The position numbers were made by a program, and so were the translations under genes. Shown piece by piece: positions 50,998 to 63,123 of a stretch of 64,000 nt of DNA (positions are counted from its first letter, which is position 1; every line of letters starts with the position of its first letter). Origin of the DNA: Atrichornis clamosus (Eukaryota; Chordata; Aves; Passeriformes; Menuridae); NCBI GenBank assembly GCA_013400975.1, contig WBMZ01015596.1:1-64000 (forward strand). The letters are read 5' to 3'. Under the pieces are notes generated by a model. The model had not been told where the DNA came from and did not search any database. It was given only the letters and a program-made list of their open reading frames with translations.

Positions 50998-53900
50998 CTG
51001 GAAGGAAAGGACGGAGCGTTAACGCTGCTGGAGGTTTTACTCGAGAGACATCACACAATGGTCTCCTCTAGCACACTTACCTATCTGAAAGCATCTTTTA
51101 CTCACAACGTGGAACCCACACCCAGCCACCACATTTTGGTGCAATCAATGTGAACCCTTCACTCACCTGCAAGAACTGAACATCTTGAAATAGCTCCTGA
51201 ATGAACCTTCGAGATGGAAGTCGAAATGTACAATGTGCTAACAAGTAGGACACCTCAGAGTAAAGGCATATGTCATCAAATGCTTGGGGATACTTCTCCT
51301 TAATTCTGAATAACAGAATAAACAGAATTTTGTAAGTCTTGAACACATTTCCATCGTATTGAAAAAAACCCCAAACTTTTCAATTAGATTGTCATCATTA
51401 GTTCTTCAGTACTAGGTATTAAAAATCCTAGAACTAACCAAGCAAGAAAATCAAAAGAGACAGCATTACTTCGTACTGGAAGAAATCTCTACTAATGAGA
51501 TGAAACAGAATATGTAACTGGTAAGTTGTACAGAATCACTAAGATTGGCTAGTTTTAAACTAACAGATGTAGAAAGATAACAGTGTATAATATTAACATC
51601 CACATGTACAGCAGTCATAAAGATACGAAAAAAGGTTAAACTAAACTATCTTTACGCATTTTTTAAACTAAACCACACATTGCTGCATTTTCTTTTGGCA
51701 ATTGTCAGTTTCCAGTGTCTCTAGCCCAGAAATCTACAGGTTATAACACTTAGTCCCTAGATTTATATTCCTACATTTTAACATTTAAAAAAAATAAATT
51801 AATTTCAGTAGTTGTATTCTTGCTTGAAGTAGAGCTGTGTTTCTCAAGAAGTTATTTTCAGTTTGTTTTTGGACTTATCTATTATTCAGCATTAAAAAAA
51901 ATACTATTTTTTTTTAGAAGATACATGCTATACTTGGTATGTAATGAAATATCACTACAGTTGAATTATCAATTTTAGAAAGCCTGATTAAGAGTAAAAT
52001 ACTAAACACAGAGCAAAAATGTTAAAGATTATTTGCTTAGCTTTTACACTACTTTCAGTAATATCTTCTTGACAATTTTTTGAGAAGTCAAATTTTTCAC
52101 TCTCCCCGAGACCTTAAGAGAATACATAGGACACAATGTTACTAACATATCTGTAACTACTGAACTTACGTCAGGAGTCCAGTTTCATGGCCCTTAGTTC
52201 CTACTGAACTACTCAAATTGATAACTAAACGTAAGACCTCTTTCCGCAGAAGTATTCTGCACACTGGTGTGTCATCTGGGATTGACTTTACTCCTGGAAA
52301 AACAAATGAAACAGTATGGATTTAAACGGTATTGTCTTTGATTTACAGAGCTATTGAACAACCTGATGAAATGCTGTATAGCAAAGGGAGAAGAGTTTGG
52401 AACTATGTTCTCCCACTAGAACATGGTTGATGTCTTTATTCAGATTTGTATGCTTTTTGTCTAATAATGAGCATTACTTTGTTGCAGTGTAAGTGAAATA
52501 TAATTTTTCCACAATACCGAAATATACTTTATTAGTGATAGTCTCTAATAATCATAAGCCTTCCAAACTTACCTAATACAAGCTCTGTACTCTTGGTGCT
52601 GCTGGCTGAACCATGGGATACTGCATCACTACAGCCTGAAATTCCAGAAAATTTGGAGGAATGCACATCTAAGTGATTGTGAATGGTCTGCCCACACCAG
52701 TCAGTATATGGAATGTCTGAAAAATCTGACATAAACAAGATGTTGCACCTTTGTTATTCATACTTTTCCTCAATTCACATGCTTTTGTTATTTTTCAACA
52801 AGACTGATACTGATGCACTGAGTACTGCGCATAAAATCAGCTGGAAACTCAATGTTAGATTTTGCACAAATCATATTCAAAATCTTAAAAAATTGGGTTT
52901 TTTTGAATCTTGAAATACAGAAGTGGAGTCTTTTCTAGACACTGATGGAGGCCTAAGAAGTCATCACACACAGTGCTGTTACTGAGACGCCCGTGCTCCG
53001 TTTCCTGTAACACAGTACAGACGCTCTCGCGTACGCCTCCTTCTTTTTGTCCATACAACTGTCACAGGTGTTGGCAGGAAGGGCTCTGGCAGGAGCCTGG
53101 CTCTGCCACACGGGTCACTACAGCTGGGATTTTATTTGCCATCCCTTCTCACTACTGAACTCAACCTCAAGCTCAGCTTTCTGAGCCATTCCTCACATTT
53201 GTGTATCATCCTCCTTGCCAACATTGCTACTAGCTGAATGTACAACACTGTTGTAAAACAGTGAAGATTCCTACTAAGAATCCACTCCTAGATTATCTTT
53301 TCATTACAGACATTGACAAAAGGCATGTAACTGCAAGCTCTGCAGAGGAGGTTAGAAAAAATAATTCTGAATCTCATCTGAATCCCAAAATATGAGGGAA
53401 GATGACTAAATCCCAGAAATTACAGTTTAACAGACTCCTCAGATTTCCTTCCTTGTGTTTTATGGTACAGACTTGATTTGATGTCAGACTTTTCATTAGT
53501 TGAACAGCAAGTGTCAGTTTTCAGGATTTGGATTTTAAGTACTGAATAAGGTTTCATATTCTATATTTTGACATGCTTTTAGAAATATTAAAAAAACATG
53601 CAGGCATCTACTCATACTAACACTAGAAACTGAAAAGCTGGAAATGAACACAGAAATACCACTGGTTGCACAGTGAGCTTATTAGAGAAATAACTTTTAG
53701 GTCAATAGTCAGTTAAACAAACACCCTTCCAAATTATTTATTTTACAAGATGAACAAAATCCAGTGCTCACTCAGTTTCATCACACTTCTCCACAAGGAA
53801 CACCAACCTGCACGATTAAACGAAGAGCCCGCTTTGCTGTTGGGCTGATAACCCAGAATTTGAACGCAGACGCAGTAAAGACAGTTCTCATCTGTGTGCT

Positions 53901-56900
53901 CCTGGAGGCCTGTATCCTCTGTACCTTCTAAAAACTGAGAGGCATCTGAACGGCTGGTATTCATTATTTCCGTGAGACTGATCTGCTGCCGGAGCATCTG
54001 AAAAGGGCTTTTGACAACATCACTTGCACCTGATGGAAGACCTGTAGATAAGAATTAGTTATCAAAAATCCCCCACAAAACCGAGCAACTAACATGAACT
54101 CTTTCAATTAATTTCCAATTTTAAGCCTCTTAAGGCTGGGAAGGGTGTGCGTGTGAAGACCTATAAATTTTTTTTTAGTGGTTAAGCTCCCAAGATTGTT
54201 AGCATTTGAGAAAGAGACATCATGTTTTAGTCCCCACTTATCATACATAACAAACATTGCAAAGGACAGAATTCAACCTTTAAGAACACATACTGTAAGA
54301 AGGTAAGTGGTAAATCCTGACATGATATCAACATTACTAACACCCAAGTAACACCCATACATTACCAATTTTCATAGTGCCAAACAAGATTAATACAATA
54401 TACCAGATGTTTAAATTACACATGCACCAATGCACACATAAACACAACTTAAAAAGTGTAACTTAGTGGCCGTGACAGGAAGAAACTAGACTCAGCAATG
54501 CAGAAACAAGCAGAAGACACTTTAGTGACATGCTCTTCCCTGGGTGGAAAAAACAAACAAATACAATTTTGAACAGGAATTACTTTACACTGAAACTTAG
54601 CAAACTACAGAAACACACTTCCAGGAAAGTCAACTTTGTATATAATATTAACCACACACGCAAAAAAAAAAGGCAGGACAACAGCTATCCTAATATACTA
54701 CTAAAAAAGAGCTTCTTTTTTTAGTTGTCCAATTGGAAAGACATACTAAGACCCTACAGATTTCTGACTTCTCTAGATTAAAAAGAAGGTGCATTCCAGA
54801 ACAAGACAGGCGTAAGAGCACTTGCAGTTCTCTCATACCATGTCCCATCACCTTCATAGATCAAGTCATGGACATGTCACAGAAAGACAAAATTTACTTT
54901 CTGAAACACATACCTAACACCATTACCAGTTCCTAAAAAGTAATGTTTAACCAAAGGAGAACAGTTCAAAACGTAGCATTCATATTTTTCTAAGCTTAAA
55001 TTTTGTAACTTTCTTCAGTACAGTATCTTTACTAGTCTTTGAGCAGCATTAGCTCACATTATCAGAGATATGCAGACTTTCCCCCCTTATTAGAGCAGGA
55101 CCAAACTTTGAAGCAACATATTATCTCAAACTAAATAAAACAGGGAATTAATGGCCTGCTATTCTGATTGCAGAATACAGTTCTCAAAATTTAACTTTAA
55201 AAATGATGTTTTCTGTAAAGAAAAATTAACAAATAAATCAACAACCCACCCAATATACCAATAAATAACAGAAAGGTACAAGAGTGGAATAAAACCAGTA
55301 CCTCCCGAATCAGGTGTAAAGACCCTAGCTCCATGGTCATCAAATGGGGGTGTAGTTTTCTTCTGGAAATACGGAGTTTCCTTTACCTGGAATATACAAG
55401 TAAAAATTAAAATTAACACAAAAGAAAAACAGATCTTATGAGGAAATAAAATGTTATTTTTAACTTCAGGAAAAAGATAAAGTTAGAGGAGGAAACTAAG
55501 ATTGAGCTCCTGAGTACTAAAGAAAAGCTGAATAAGAAAAATAAATATTTGTGAATGAACATTTATTAACATAGGCTTATGGACAGCTAGTAAATGTTAA
55601 AACAATGGTGACAGGCTGTAAGGAAACCAGTGACCCAGAATGGCTATTAATAATCTGTCCATGATCACCCTACACCACTGGAGGTCTTGGGAATGCAGCA
55701 CAAAAACCACCAGGACATATGAAATGCTGCCTGTTAGGATGCAGAGCTGAGATGTGTCTCAGCTACAAAAAGATCTGAGAGAGAAGAAATGGGGTAATAT
55801 AAATATCCCTCAAGACTGTGATGGAGAAAGAAAAAGCAGTCATTTCACAAAGGGAAAACAGAAGCAGGTATATATGATAGAACAACTTGCCTTTGCTCTA
55901 GATTTACTAATTTTTTTAGATTAGTAAGAAAGTGATTTAGATTTGAAAGGCAAAGACTAAGTAAACTAAAGATAAGGAAGCCCACTGATTTACCTATGAC
56001 ATAGACCATGTTCTGGTTTTGATAACTAAGCAACAGAATATTAAACCTTGTGATGCATCAGTTTGTTAAATAGGAACGTGTATCTACCAAGTAGAAAGAG
56101 GAAGGGAATTGATGAGACACTTAAAATAATATGTTCTAACCTAAATATATATATCTTTGAGGTTAATTAAAGACAATATAATTTTATACTATAATGAAAT
56201 ATATACAAGTAATTTATCATTTAGTTGAGCTCATGGTAGCAGGAAGTTAACTGTGATTATGCATATAATTTAGAGTTGACTGATGAACATATCAGTTGGC
56301 TAAAGACGTATAGACAAATGTCCATGGACTATGCTAAGTTTTGTATAAAAGCCAGATGTCAACTAAAGCTCTTATGACAGCATATTTATGTCACCATTGC
56401 TCAACACTCCTCTACCATAATCTTTGTCATTATTTGCCTTTAATGCAAACCAGCCTAATGGCCTTATGTAAACAGATTAGAAGAACAGTTAGAAAACAAA
56501 CTCCTGCTCTCCAAAACACATTTCTTTAAAGTTCCACATCCACTTTTCCCCGTTTCTCTAGATTTAATCTATTCTGATGAAAAGGCAACTGCTGACTACC
56601 TTTCAGTATGAAAATGCAAATGAACCAAATCAGTTAACACATACACACCTGAAATATTTCGTTGATATCCACCGGGAGAGCAAGGCCAATGTAATCATCA
56701 GAGCTACCATAGGTAGCATTAGAAACCATGGAGCGAACAGAAGAGGAACGCTGAAGTGTGTTTTGGTTAATAGGACTCAATAAATCTTCTTTATCTAAGG
56801 AAGCATAACTTAAAGCTTTCATGAACCTGTAACATTGAAACAATAAATCATAATTTTAGTAACTCGCTCATTCTGGAACACTGTAAGCAAGAAGGACTGC

Positions 56901-59900
56901 TGACACAAAAACTATCCTCATCTTCCCACTGTTGTAACAAGATCTGAGATCCACAAACTACAGCAATAGGCTCATTGCTTCTTCTGCCTTGTATTGTCTT
57001 GCATGGTTTGGCAGATCCTGGAGTAAAAACTTCTTCTTTGTAATTCCTGTCGATCCTGCAAACCTATTAATTTTCTACAACATTCTAGGCTTTGAATATT
57101 TACAGCCCAGACATAGCCAGTAAAGATTTAGGCTTTTAAACTCCTAACTACCTCATATTGAAATGAACCTATACACTGAATGTATATTTCCTGGATAGTC
57201 ACAAACTACAAAGGCAGACCCTGAGCATACATACCAGTGATACACACAAGGAACATTTTTTTTGTCCTGTACTCCAAAGGAGCCACCCATTAGGTCACTC
57301 AAGCATGGAGCAAGTATTTGGTCAACATGAATGAACAAAGAGCAAACTTAAACCTGCACAGTGAGCTGAGCTGACTGACAAAACAGTTCAAAGAACAAAG
57401 AAAGAAAGAGACTGGGAAAATGAGACAGGAGCGAGTAGGCTGGAGAACAAGTCCTTAGTGCTGATCAGAACCGTGATGATGGAAATTTCTCATGTGACCA
57501 TCTGTCATTTTATTTTTCAAACACAAAAACCTAAAAATGTTTTCTGCTAATCGATCTATGTAGATGGTCTATATGCAGTGGATTAAGGCTTCCTAATAAA
57601 AAAACAGCTCTCAGGAACAGTAACTTTTTATTGCAAATTATTAGACATTGGAAGGTAAAGTATAGTGAACATTTGACTTTTTGCCTTAGAAGTAGTTTTC
57701 TGTCTTTTTTTTTTTAGATGGGCAATAGTCTTCTTATGCCTAAGAGATGAAGAGATTTATATTGAGGTAAAATTAAATTATCAAGGTTTGACCATGTAAG
57801 GTTCAAGAAATTATTATGCAAAGGAAATGCACAAAACACAACTTACAGGATATTAATAGGTTTTTTGTTACTAATTCTGACCAAAGCTAATTACAGTAGC
57901 AGTGGACTCACAACAGAAGTCAAGCCATACTTCAAAAAAACAGGGAAAAGGCCTCAAGTTGTGCCAGAGGAGGTTTAGATTGGATATTAAGAAGAATTTC
58001 TTCACTGAAAAGGTTGTCAAGCATTGAAACTGGCTGCCCAGGGAAGTAGCTTAGTCACCACCCCTGAAGACATTTAAAAGACATGTAGATATGGCACTTA
58101 GGGACACAGGTTTAGTGGAGCATTTGGTAGTGTTGTGTTAATATCTGCACTCAAAGGTTTTTTCCAACCTAAATGACTGTGTAATTATAAAACTCAAGAA
58201 GTTATGAACTGCATCAAGTATTTAATAATAAAACATTCTACAATTACTCTCAACATGTAATTAAAGACAGAAGTATTAATCTAAGTGACCCTGCTTTTCC
58301 TAGAAAAGCTAACAGATACAGCATTAGTAGTGATAAATACCACTAAGTTTACATGAAAGAATATCTGCAGGTGGTAAGAGTGAGAGCCACAATCAGGATC
58401 CAACATACACACACTAATGTTTTTGGTTGGTCTTTAAAGACAGAAGTGGGAAATCTGGCCTCACAAAATAATTGAAAGAAAAATGGTTTTTTGCCTTCTG
58501 AATGAATAGAACAATTAAAAATATCACAGAAATAAATCTGTGGCTGTTAGTTGCTACTGACACACAAATCTGTCAAACCATAAATGAAAACTTTTCTGAA
58601 GACTGACAGAAAAATTGATTTCACAGTTAAAAAGGACAGAATTTTTCTTTCTAGTTTATTATGTGAACAACAGTTAAGGACAGTTTTAGTAGGAATAGTA
58701 AATATATTCTGAAATTATCAGTAAATATAATCTGAAAATATAAGGACCGTAATTAGTCAGTGGAGACACTCAGCTATAACTAGTAAGAAAAACACATGTA
58801 CTAATTTCACTGCAGTCTTTCCAATCAATTATATTAGTAACTAACACAACTGGAAAATCTCTTTCAGTATATGTCTTCAATTATTTAACCTTCTCACAGA
58901 TACAAGCACTCAAGATATTTCAGTTCAGTGTTAAGCAGGTCAGCTCAAATCCTTGAGCCTATCCAGTGACACAAGAGAACATGAACAGTTAAGCACCAGG
59001 AATAGTCAGGATGACACTGAATGCAGAGTCTTAGGATCAAAGTCCAGTCCAGCAAGGCTGCTCTGCACATCAAGGGCATGACTGCAAGGAACAGTAAAAC
59101 ACTACTTACAGCCATTACAGAACTTGTACCACCACTGCCATGACACCAATTTGTTCCTGCAATAGCACAGGAAGCCAGTGACAGAGCAAGGAATGGCACT
59201 TTCAATTTTCAGGATAACACGGGTTAACTACTAAATCACCCTTAATGTAACCCACATCCTCAGCCTAGTTCTACAGCATCTTTCCAGAATGATGTGACAG
59301 TATCAACAAATGAATGTTGCTTTTAATCAGGACAAAAATGCAGGATAATCAGGCACTATATACACTCAACAAAGTATGAGGAGGGCAGCTCAAGGACAGT
59401 GCCCTTCTGTCCTGTGCAGTAAGCAGATGACTCACATGCTGGTATCACCTCCCCCTTCTCCCATTTGAGAGATGATGCTAAGGTAAGAACAGAGATAAAA
59501 AGTGTCTTTTCCATCTCAACAGTAATGTGAAAATCCAAGGCACTAGCTGAATTATGTGAAGGAAAAATTTAATACAAGAGCTTTTAAGAGGAAGTTATTA
59601 AGCACTGACTGTTGCAGCTGGGAGCAGTGTCAATGTCAAGAGCTAGACATCTTATGTAACTATCTAATTAGTCTTCAGAACATCTAATATTACTCAAAAA
59701 TAAAGAGGTGACACTGCTATCTAAAAATAAATGCTGTGAGTAAAATCTTTGATCTGTTGTAGCTAAGAAGCCAAACCGACATTCCTATCAGTGGTAGCAG
59801 TATCTCATTGCTGGCCTCAAGGCTGCAGTGAACACAAATAGAGGACATTGACAGGAGTCTCTGTCCTAAAATCTCACCAAGTGACATCAAGAAAATTATC

Positions 59901-62900
59901 TTCTGAACTACAGCTCTGACTTCATGGACAATTCAGTGTGTTTGCAACTTTAATAACATTAATAATTTTAATAATGCTAGTGGTGCAACTGTTATCTTTT
60001 ATATTATAAAAGTTAAAACAGGAAGCAAATGTGATAAAAGGAAACATCTTCCTTTGTCACCAATGGCATTAAAGAGGCTGAGCACAACTATGAAATCCAG
60101 GCTCGTCTGACAGCACTTAAAAGGTTGAGAATTACCCTTCTATTATTCACCTAATGCCAGTACTGCTTTCAGTGAAGTAATGAATCACCTTGCAACAACT
60201 GTACCTTTTAGGTGTGGACAGAAAAGTACATTGGGAAAATACTTTTATTCTTAAGTTGTTCTTACAGCACTGAAGTAAGAAACAAATATACAATAACTTC
60301 TTACCGGCTTGGGGTCAGCCGAGAATCCAGGCTGCCAGACTTCATGGTAATAGTGTCAGTAAACAGCACATCCTTTGCTGGAGATGCCAGGGCCTCTGAG
60401 TGAGACAGTGAAGGATGCATCCTCTGCTGCTGTAGGCGCTTTAGTGTAGCATAGCCAAAAGCATCTCGAGAACTTGTGTAGCTGAAGTTATAGTCAGCAA
60501 GACTTTTTATTGTAGCAAGAGAGGGAGCTTTAAGTGACTGGGCTCTTCTGGGAAGGGTATGAGAAGACCCTGGCGGAACCAGGGATACAGAGTTGGATTT
60601 TGAGAGAGGCAGATGGTTAGACTGTGGTGTTGAACAGTGACTTGGTTTAACTGTTTTTGTGCTTACCACAGTACTCAAACTTCCGCAGTCAGTATCTACA
60701 TTTGTAGTGTCCACACCTACAGTCTCCCTTGAAGGGCTAGAGCTCATTGAACTTATGCCACTTGTTGTAGTATCTGTATTAAAACTTAAGCTACGACTCT
60801 TGAAATGTGTTTGTGTAGTACCATCTCCTATTAGCCTTTCCTTGCTTGTGTTTTCCCGATGCATTTCATTTCCAAGACCTTTTGGCAGCTTCAGATCATT
60901 CTCTCCAATACTCTGGGTACTATCAGTATCTTCCACATGCTTACTTCCAACAAAAGAAGTTTCTAATCGTAAAGTCTGGATTTTTGGAACTCTGAAAACA
61001 GGGTTCAATTCTTCCCCAGCAGGGAAGTCTATGCTACCACTAGGTTCTGTTACCGTACGATTTCGTCTCAGGCCTGATTTACTGTCAGATGATGTCAGCT
61101 TTCCTCCTTTTGGATCACTGCTACTTCTGTGTTTTTTATTAGGCAGAGTGAGAGAGTTTAGAATGCGATTTTTCACAAGTCTACTAGAAGAAAAGAAAGG
61201 AAAGGGACTACGATCTTTGTCCTTTGAAGGTCCAGGTCTGTCATAAAATATTTGTTCTGCATCTTCAGTGATATCTAGGAAGAAAGTACTGGTGGAAGTA
61301 CTACCGAAGCGGTCATCCTCCATGATGAACATACCTGAAATTATATGAGACTCTGTCACTCAAAATGGGCATTTCTTCTTCGCTATGTTGCAAAATAGGA
61401 AGCCATTCTATAGAAGTGGGAGTCTATGCAATTTACTGCAACTTTAATTAATTTTTTTTTCTACAGAACTTAGTGCAAATTAACTATCTTGAGGAGTAGT
61501 AGAGCTGAAGATCTCACAGCTTCAAAAGAAAAGCCAGCTACCTTAGTTCAGTGCAAACATCCAGTTACTAGGATTACAACTGAGGTGCTCCTTTAATATC
61601 TAAATATTTTTTATATTTCTTGATTTACATTCCAGCTATCCATAGCAAAAATAAAATGCATTAAGTACTTGAAATACACCTAATTTAAATACAGTAATAA
61701 TTTGTGTGTGTATGTACACCCAGAGAATATAAATATCTATTTTCTAGAATATTCCTTTGAGGACAACCAAGTGTATCTTTATACCTAAGCACGGAGGTTT
61801 CTGCAGCATGTTACAGAAAACTGCCATGACTTGACAAAAATTAGTAACTCACCCTAATGTGAAAACTTCTTTTTCCTACACCAAATATGAAGCTAAGACA
61901 CTGGTTTACTCCCTCTCACTTGTCTTCATCTCTCTGAAAGCATGTAACTGTCTTCTTGCTTGTACTTCTTTTTATTGCTATATCACCTTTACACCATTTG
62001 TCTGAACCTCATCCTGCCAAAAGGCTGGTAAGAACACCAAAATGCTGTTTTGTGGTGGGCTGGGTTTTAAGGGGTTTTTTTTGGTTGGCTTGTTTGTTTT
62101 TCTCTTGTTTGCTTACTTCAGTGTTCTGGTTACTTACTTGACGGAGCAGATTCGCTTTCACTGTTGTGCCTAGAACTGGTAGACTCAGAGTTCAAGCTAA
62201 GAGTGCTGGGAATAGAAGAAAGTTCATTGCAGAGCTGCTCCATGTCATCAGGGACCACTGGCCAAGGCTGTCTACGACTGTGTCTCACTGCATCCCAGTT
62301 GTGATGCTTCAAAATGTCACATCCTTGTTTAGTTTTGGCTATTAGACCAAGCACGTAGACACAGGTTCTGTATTTAATGTACACACAGAAAAAAGAACAC
62401 AATAATAGCACCCAATTTAACTAAACTTATTTCACTTTTGAAAGGAAAGTTTCAAAGCAATTCAGCAGAAACATCACAAAACTGACAAGTAGTATATTGT
62501 TCATTTCTATTTGTAAACCAATGCAAGCTTAAGAAATGCACTAAAATATCTCAGCAGAATATACTAATCAAAAATAAAAAAATAATTATCACATGAGCCT
62601 GATTACATAAAGTAGAAACATAGCTTTTGAAAAAAATGACAAACATTACTGTAGTAGCAATATTAGACAAAATACCATCTATATGTTTTTAAATATTTTT
62701 AAAAGATATTGAATAAAAATTATGGAATAATAAATTCTCACGGAGATATAAAAAGCAAGTATTTTGTTTTATAAAAGAGAAGAAAAGTAGTACATCTCTT
62801 TTTTCATAGGTTTCATTTGTTTACTGCATGTTCTTTCAGACTTCCTGTACAGTCCCGCGGTTGCACAGAACCAAGATTGATACTTGATCATCAATAACTT

Positions 62901-63123
62901 TAGTAACTGGTTTCCAATAAGGTACAAAGCTGTATTCATGTAAATCAGGTCAAGCTATCTGAAAACTAATGGCAACTACCATCTGAAAATTTTATGTACA
63001 AATCAGATGCACATACCCTCTAACAGACAGAACCTCACAATGTTGAGCAAGTGCCATTATATCAGGAATTACATTCTCCTCTTGAAGCAAGTTAAGACCC
63101 CAATTGGATGATCCGATATTGCC
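50923..63123 (-). CDS. RICTOR: RICTOR, C-terminal part (last ten coding exons)
   Basis: RICTOR is the rapamycin-insensitive companion of mTOR, the scaffold that defines mTOR complex 2, which phosphorylates AKT and other AGC kinases. Ten exons on the - strand (63123-63017, 62367-62138, 61334-60305, 56826-56649, 55386-55302, 54041-53808, 52725-52573, 52293-52170, 51305-51167, 50997-50923) join in frame to 784 codons plus TGA, all with GT/AG borders. Recognised stretches include GTCVYVLGLIAKTKQGCDIL (junction 63017/62367), LDKEDLLSPINQNTLQRSSS and LYSEVSYLLAHCTFRLPSRR, ending HEEAEAVLATP...SAES, which I know from vertebrate RICTOR. The first exon in the window starts at phase 0; upstream exons (about 920 residues, judged from the 1708-residue human protein) are beyond 64000. 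Confidence 0.97.
51167..51305 (-). CDS. RICTOR: RICTOR penultimate exon
   Basis: It encodes IKEKYPQAFDDICLYSEVSY and on to RRFIQELFQDVQFLQ, very conserved RICTOR sequence. Acceptor TTATTCAG, donor GTGAGT. Confidence 0.97.
52170..52293 (-). CDS. RICTOR: RICTOR exon (VKSIPDD ... GLLT)
   Basis: It encodes VKSIPDDTPVCRILLRKEVL and on to SSVGTKGHETGLLT. It enters with two bases and leaves with two, matching both neighbours. Donor GTAAGT. Confidence 0.97.
52573..52725 (-). CDS. RICTOR: RICTOR exon (FSDIPYTDW ... TELVLG)
   Basis: It encodes FSDIPYTDWCGQTIHNHLDV then SKFSGISGCSDAVSHGSASS and TKSTELVL. Acceptor TTATGTCAG, donor GTAAGT; phases fit on both sides. Confidence 0.96.
53808..54041 (-). CDS. 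RICTOR: RICTOR exon (LPSGASDVV ... FNRA)
   Basis: It encodes LPSGASDVVKSPFQMLRQQI, SLTEIMNTSRSDASQFLEGT and EDTGLQEHTDENCLYCVCVQ, the C-terminal region with a CxxCxC-like cluster (CLYCVC). The donor GTTGGT is weak, but it gives the correct frame into FSDIPY. Confidence 0.95.
55302..55386 (-). CDS. RICTOR: RICTOR exon (VKETPYFQ ... DSGG)
   Basis: It encodes VKETPYFQKKTTPPFDDHGA and RVFTPDSG. It is 85 nt, entering at phase 0. The donor GTACTG is non-consensus at positions +4 to +5, but the frame continues correctly to GLPSG. Confidence 0.93.
56649..56826 (-). CDS. RICTOR: RICTOR exon (FMKALSYAS ... NEIFQ)
   Basis: It encodes FMKALSYASLDKEDLLSPIN, QNTLQRSSSVRSMVSNATYG and SSDDYIGLALPVDINEIFQ. 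Acceptor AATGTTACAG; donor GTGTGT. Confidence 0.97.
56827..60304 (-). other. RICTOR: RICTOR intron with CR1
   Basis: A 3.5-kb intron containing a CR1 3' fragment (57945-58190). No further coding segment was found in it. Confidence 0.85.
57945..58190 (+). mobile_element. CR1 LINE 3' fragment, antisense to RICTOR
   Basis: GAGGTTTAGATTGGATATTAA, TTTCTTCACTGAAAAGG, then CTGGCTGCCCAGGGAAGTAG and a TTTTTTCCAACCTAAATGACT ending follow the CR1 3' consensus on the + strand. Diverged and 5' truncated, as usual. Confidence 0.92.
60305..61334 (-). CDS. RICTOR: RICTOR large phosphorylation-rich exon
   Basis: This 1030-nt exon encodes MFIMEDDRFGSTSTSTFFLD through SLDSRLTPSR, a serine/threonine-rich, probably disordered region that carries most regulatory phosphosites of RICTOR. 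RNRTVTEPS matches the R-x-R-x-x-T site corresponding to human T1135, phosphorylated by S6K1; its Thr codon is at 61048-61050. The acceptor is ATAATTTCAG, the donor GTAAGA. A 195-codon frame on the + strand is only the shadow of this exon. Confidence 0.97.
62138..62367 (-). CDS. RICTOR: RICTOR exon (TCVYVLGLIAKTKQG ... SAPS)
   Basis: It encodes TCVYVLGLIAKTKQGCDILK, HHNWDAVRHSRRQPWPVVPD and DMEQLCNELSSIPSTLSLNS, well-conserved RICTOR sequence at the end of the folded part. Acceptor AAATACAG, donor GTAAGT. Confidence 0.97.
63017..63123 (-). CDS. RICTOR: RICTOR exon (GNIGSSNWGLNLL ... SVRG)
   Basis: It encodes GNIGSSNWGLNLLQEENVIP and DIMALAQHCEVLSVRG, part of the helical-repeat body. Acceptor TTCATTCCAG, donor GTATGT. 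It is the most upstream RICTOR exon in the window. Confidence 0.96.

Noticed and set aside
60659..61246. 195-codon open frame on the + strand
   Set aside because: It lies exactly opposite the large RICTOR exon, whose - strand frame is clearly the conserved protein; the + frame is its shadow.
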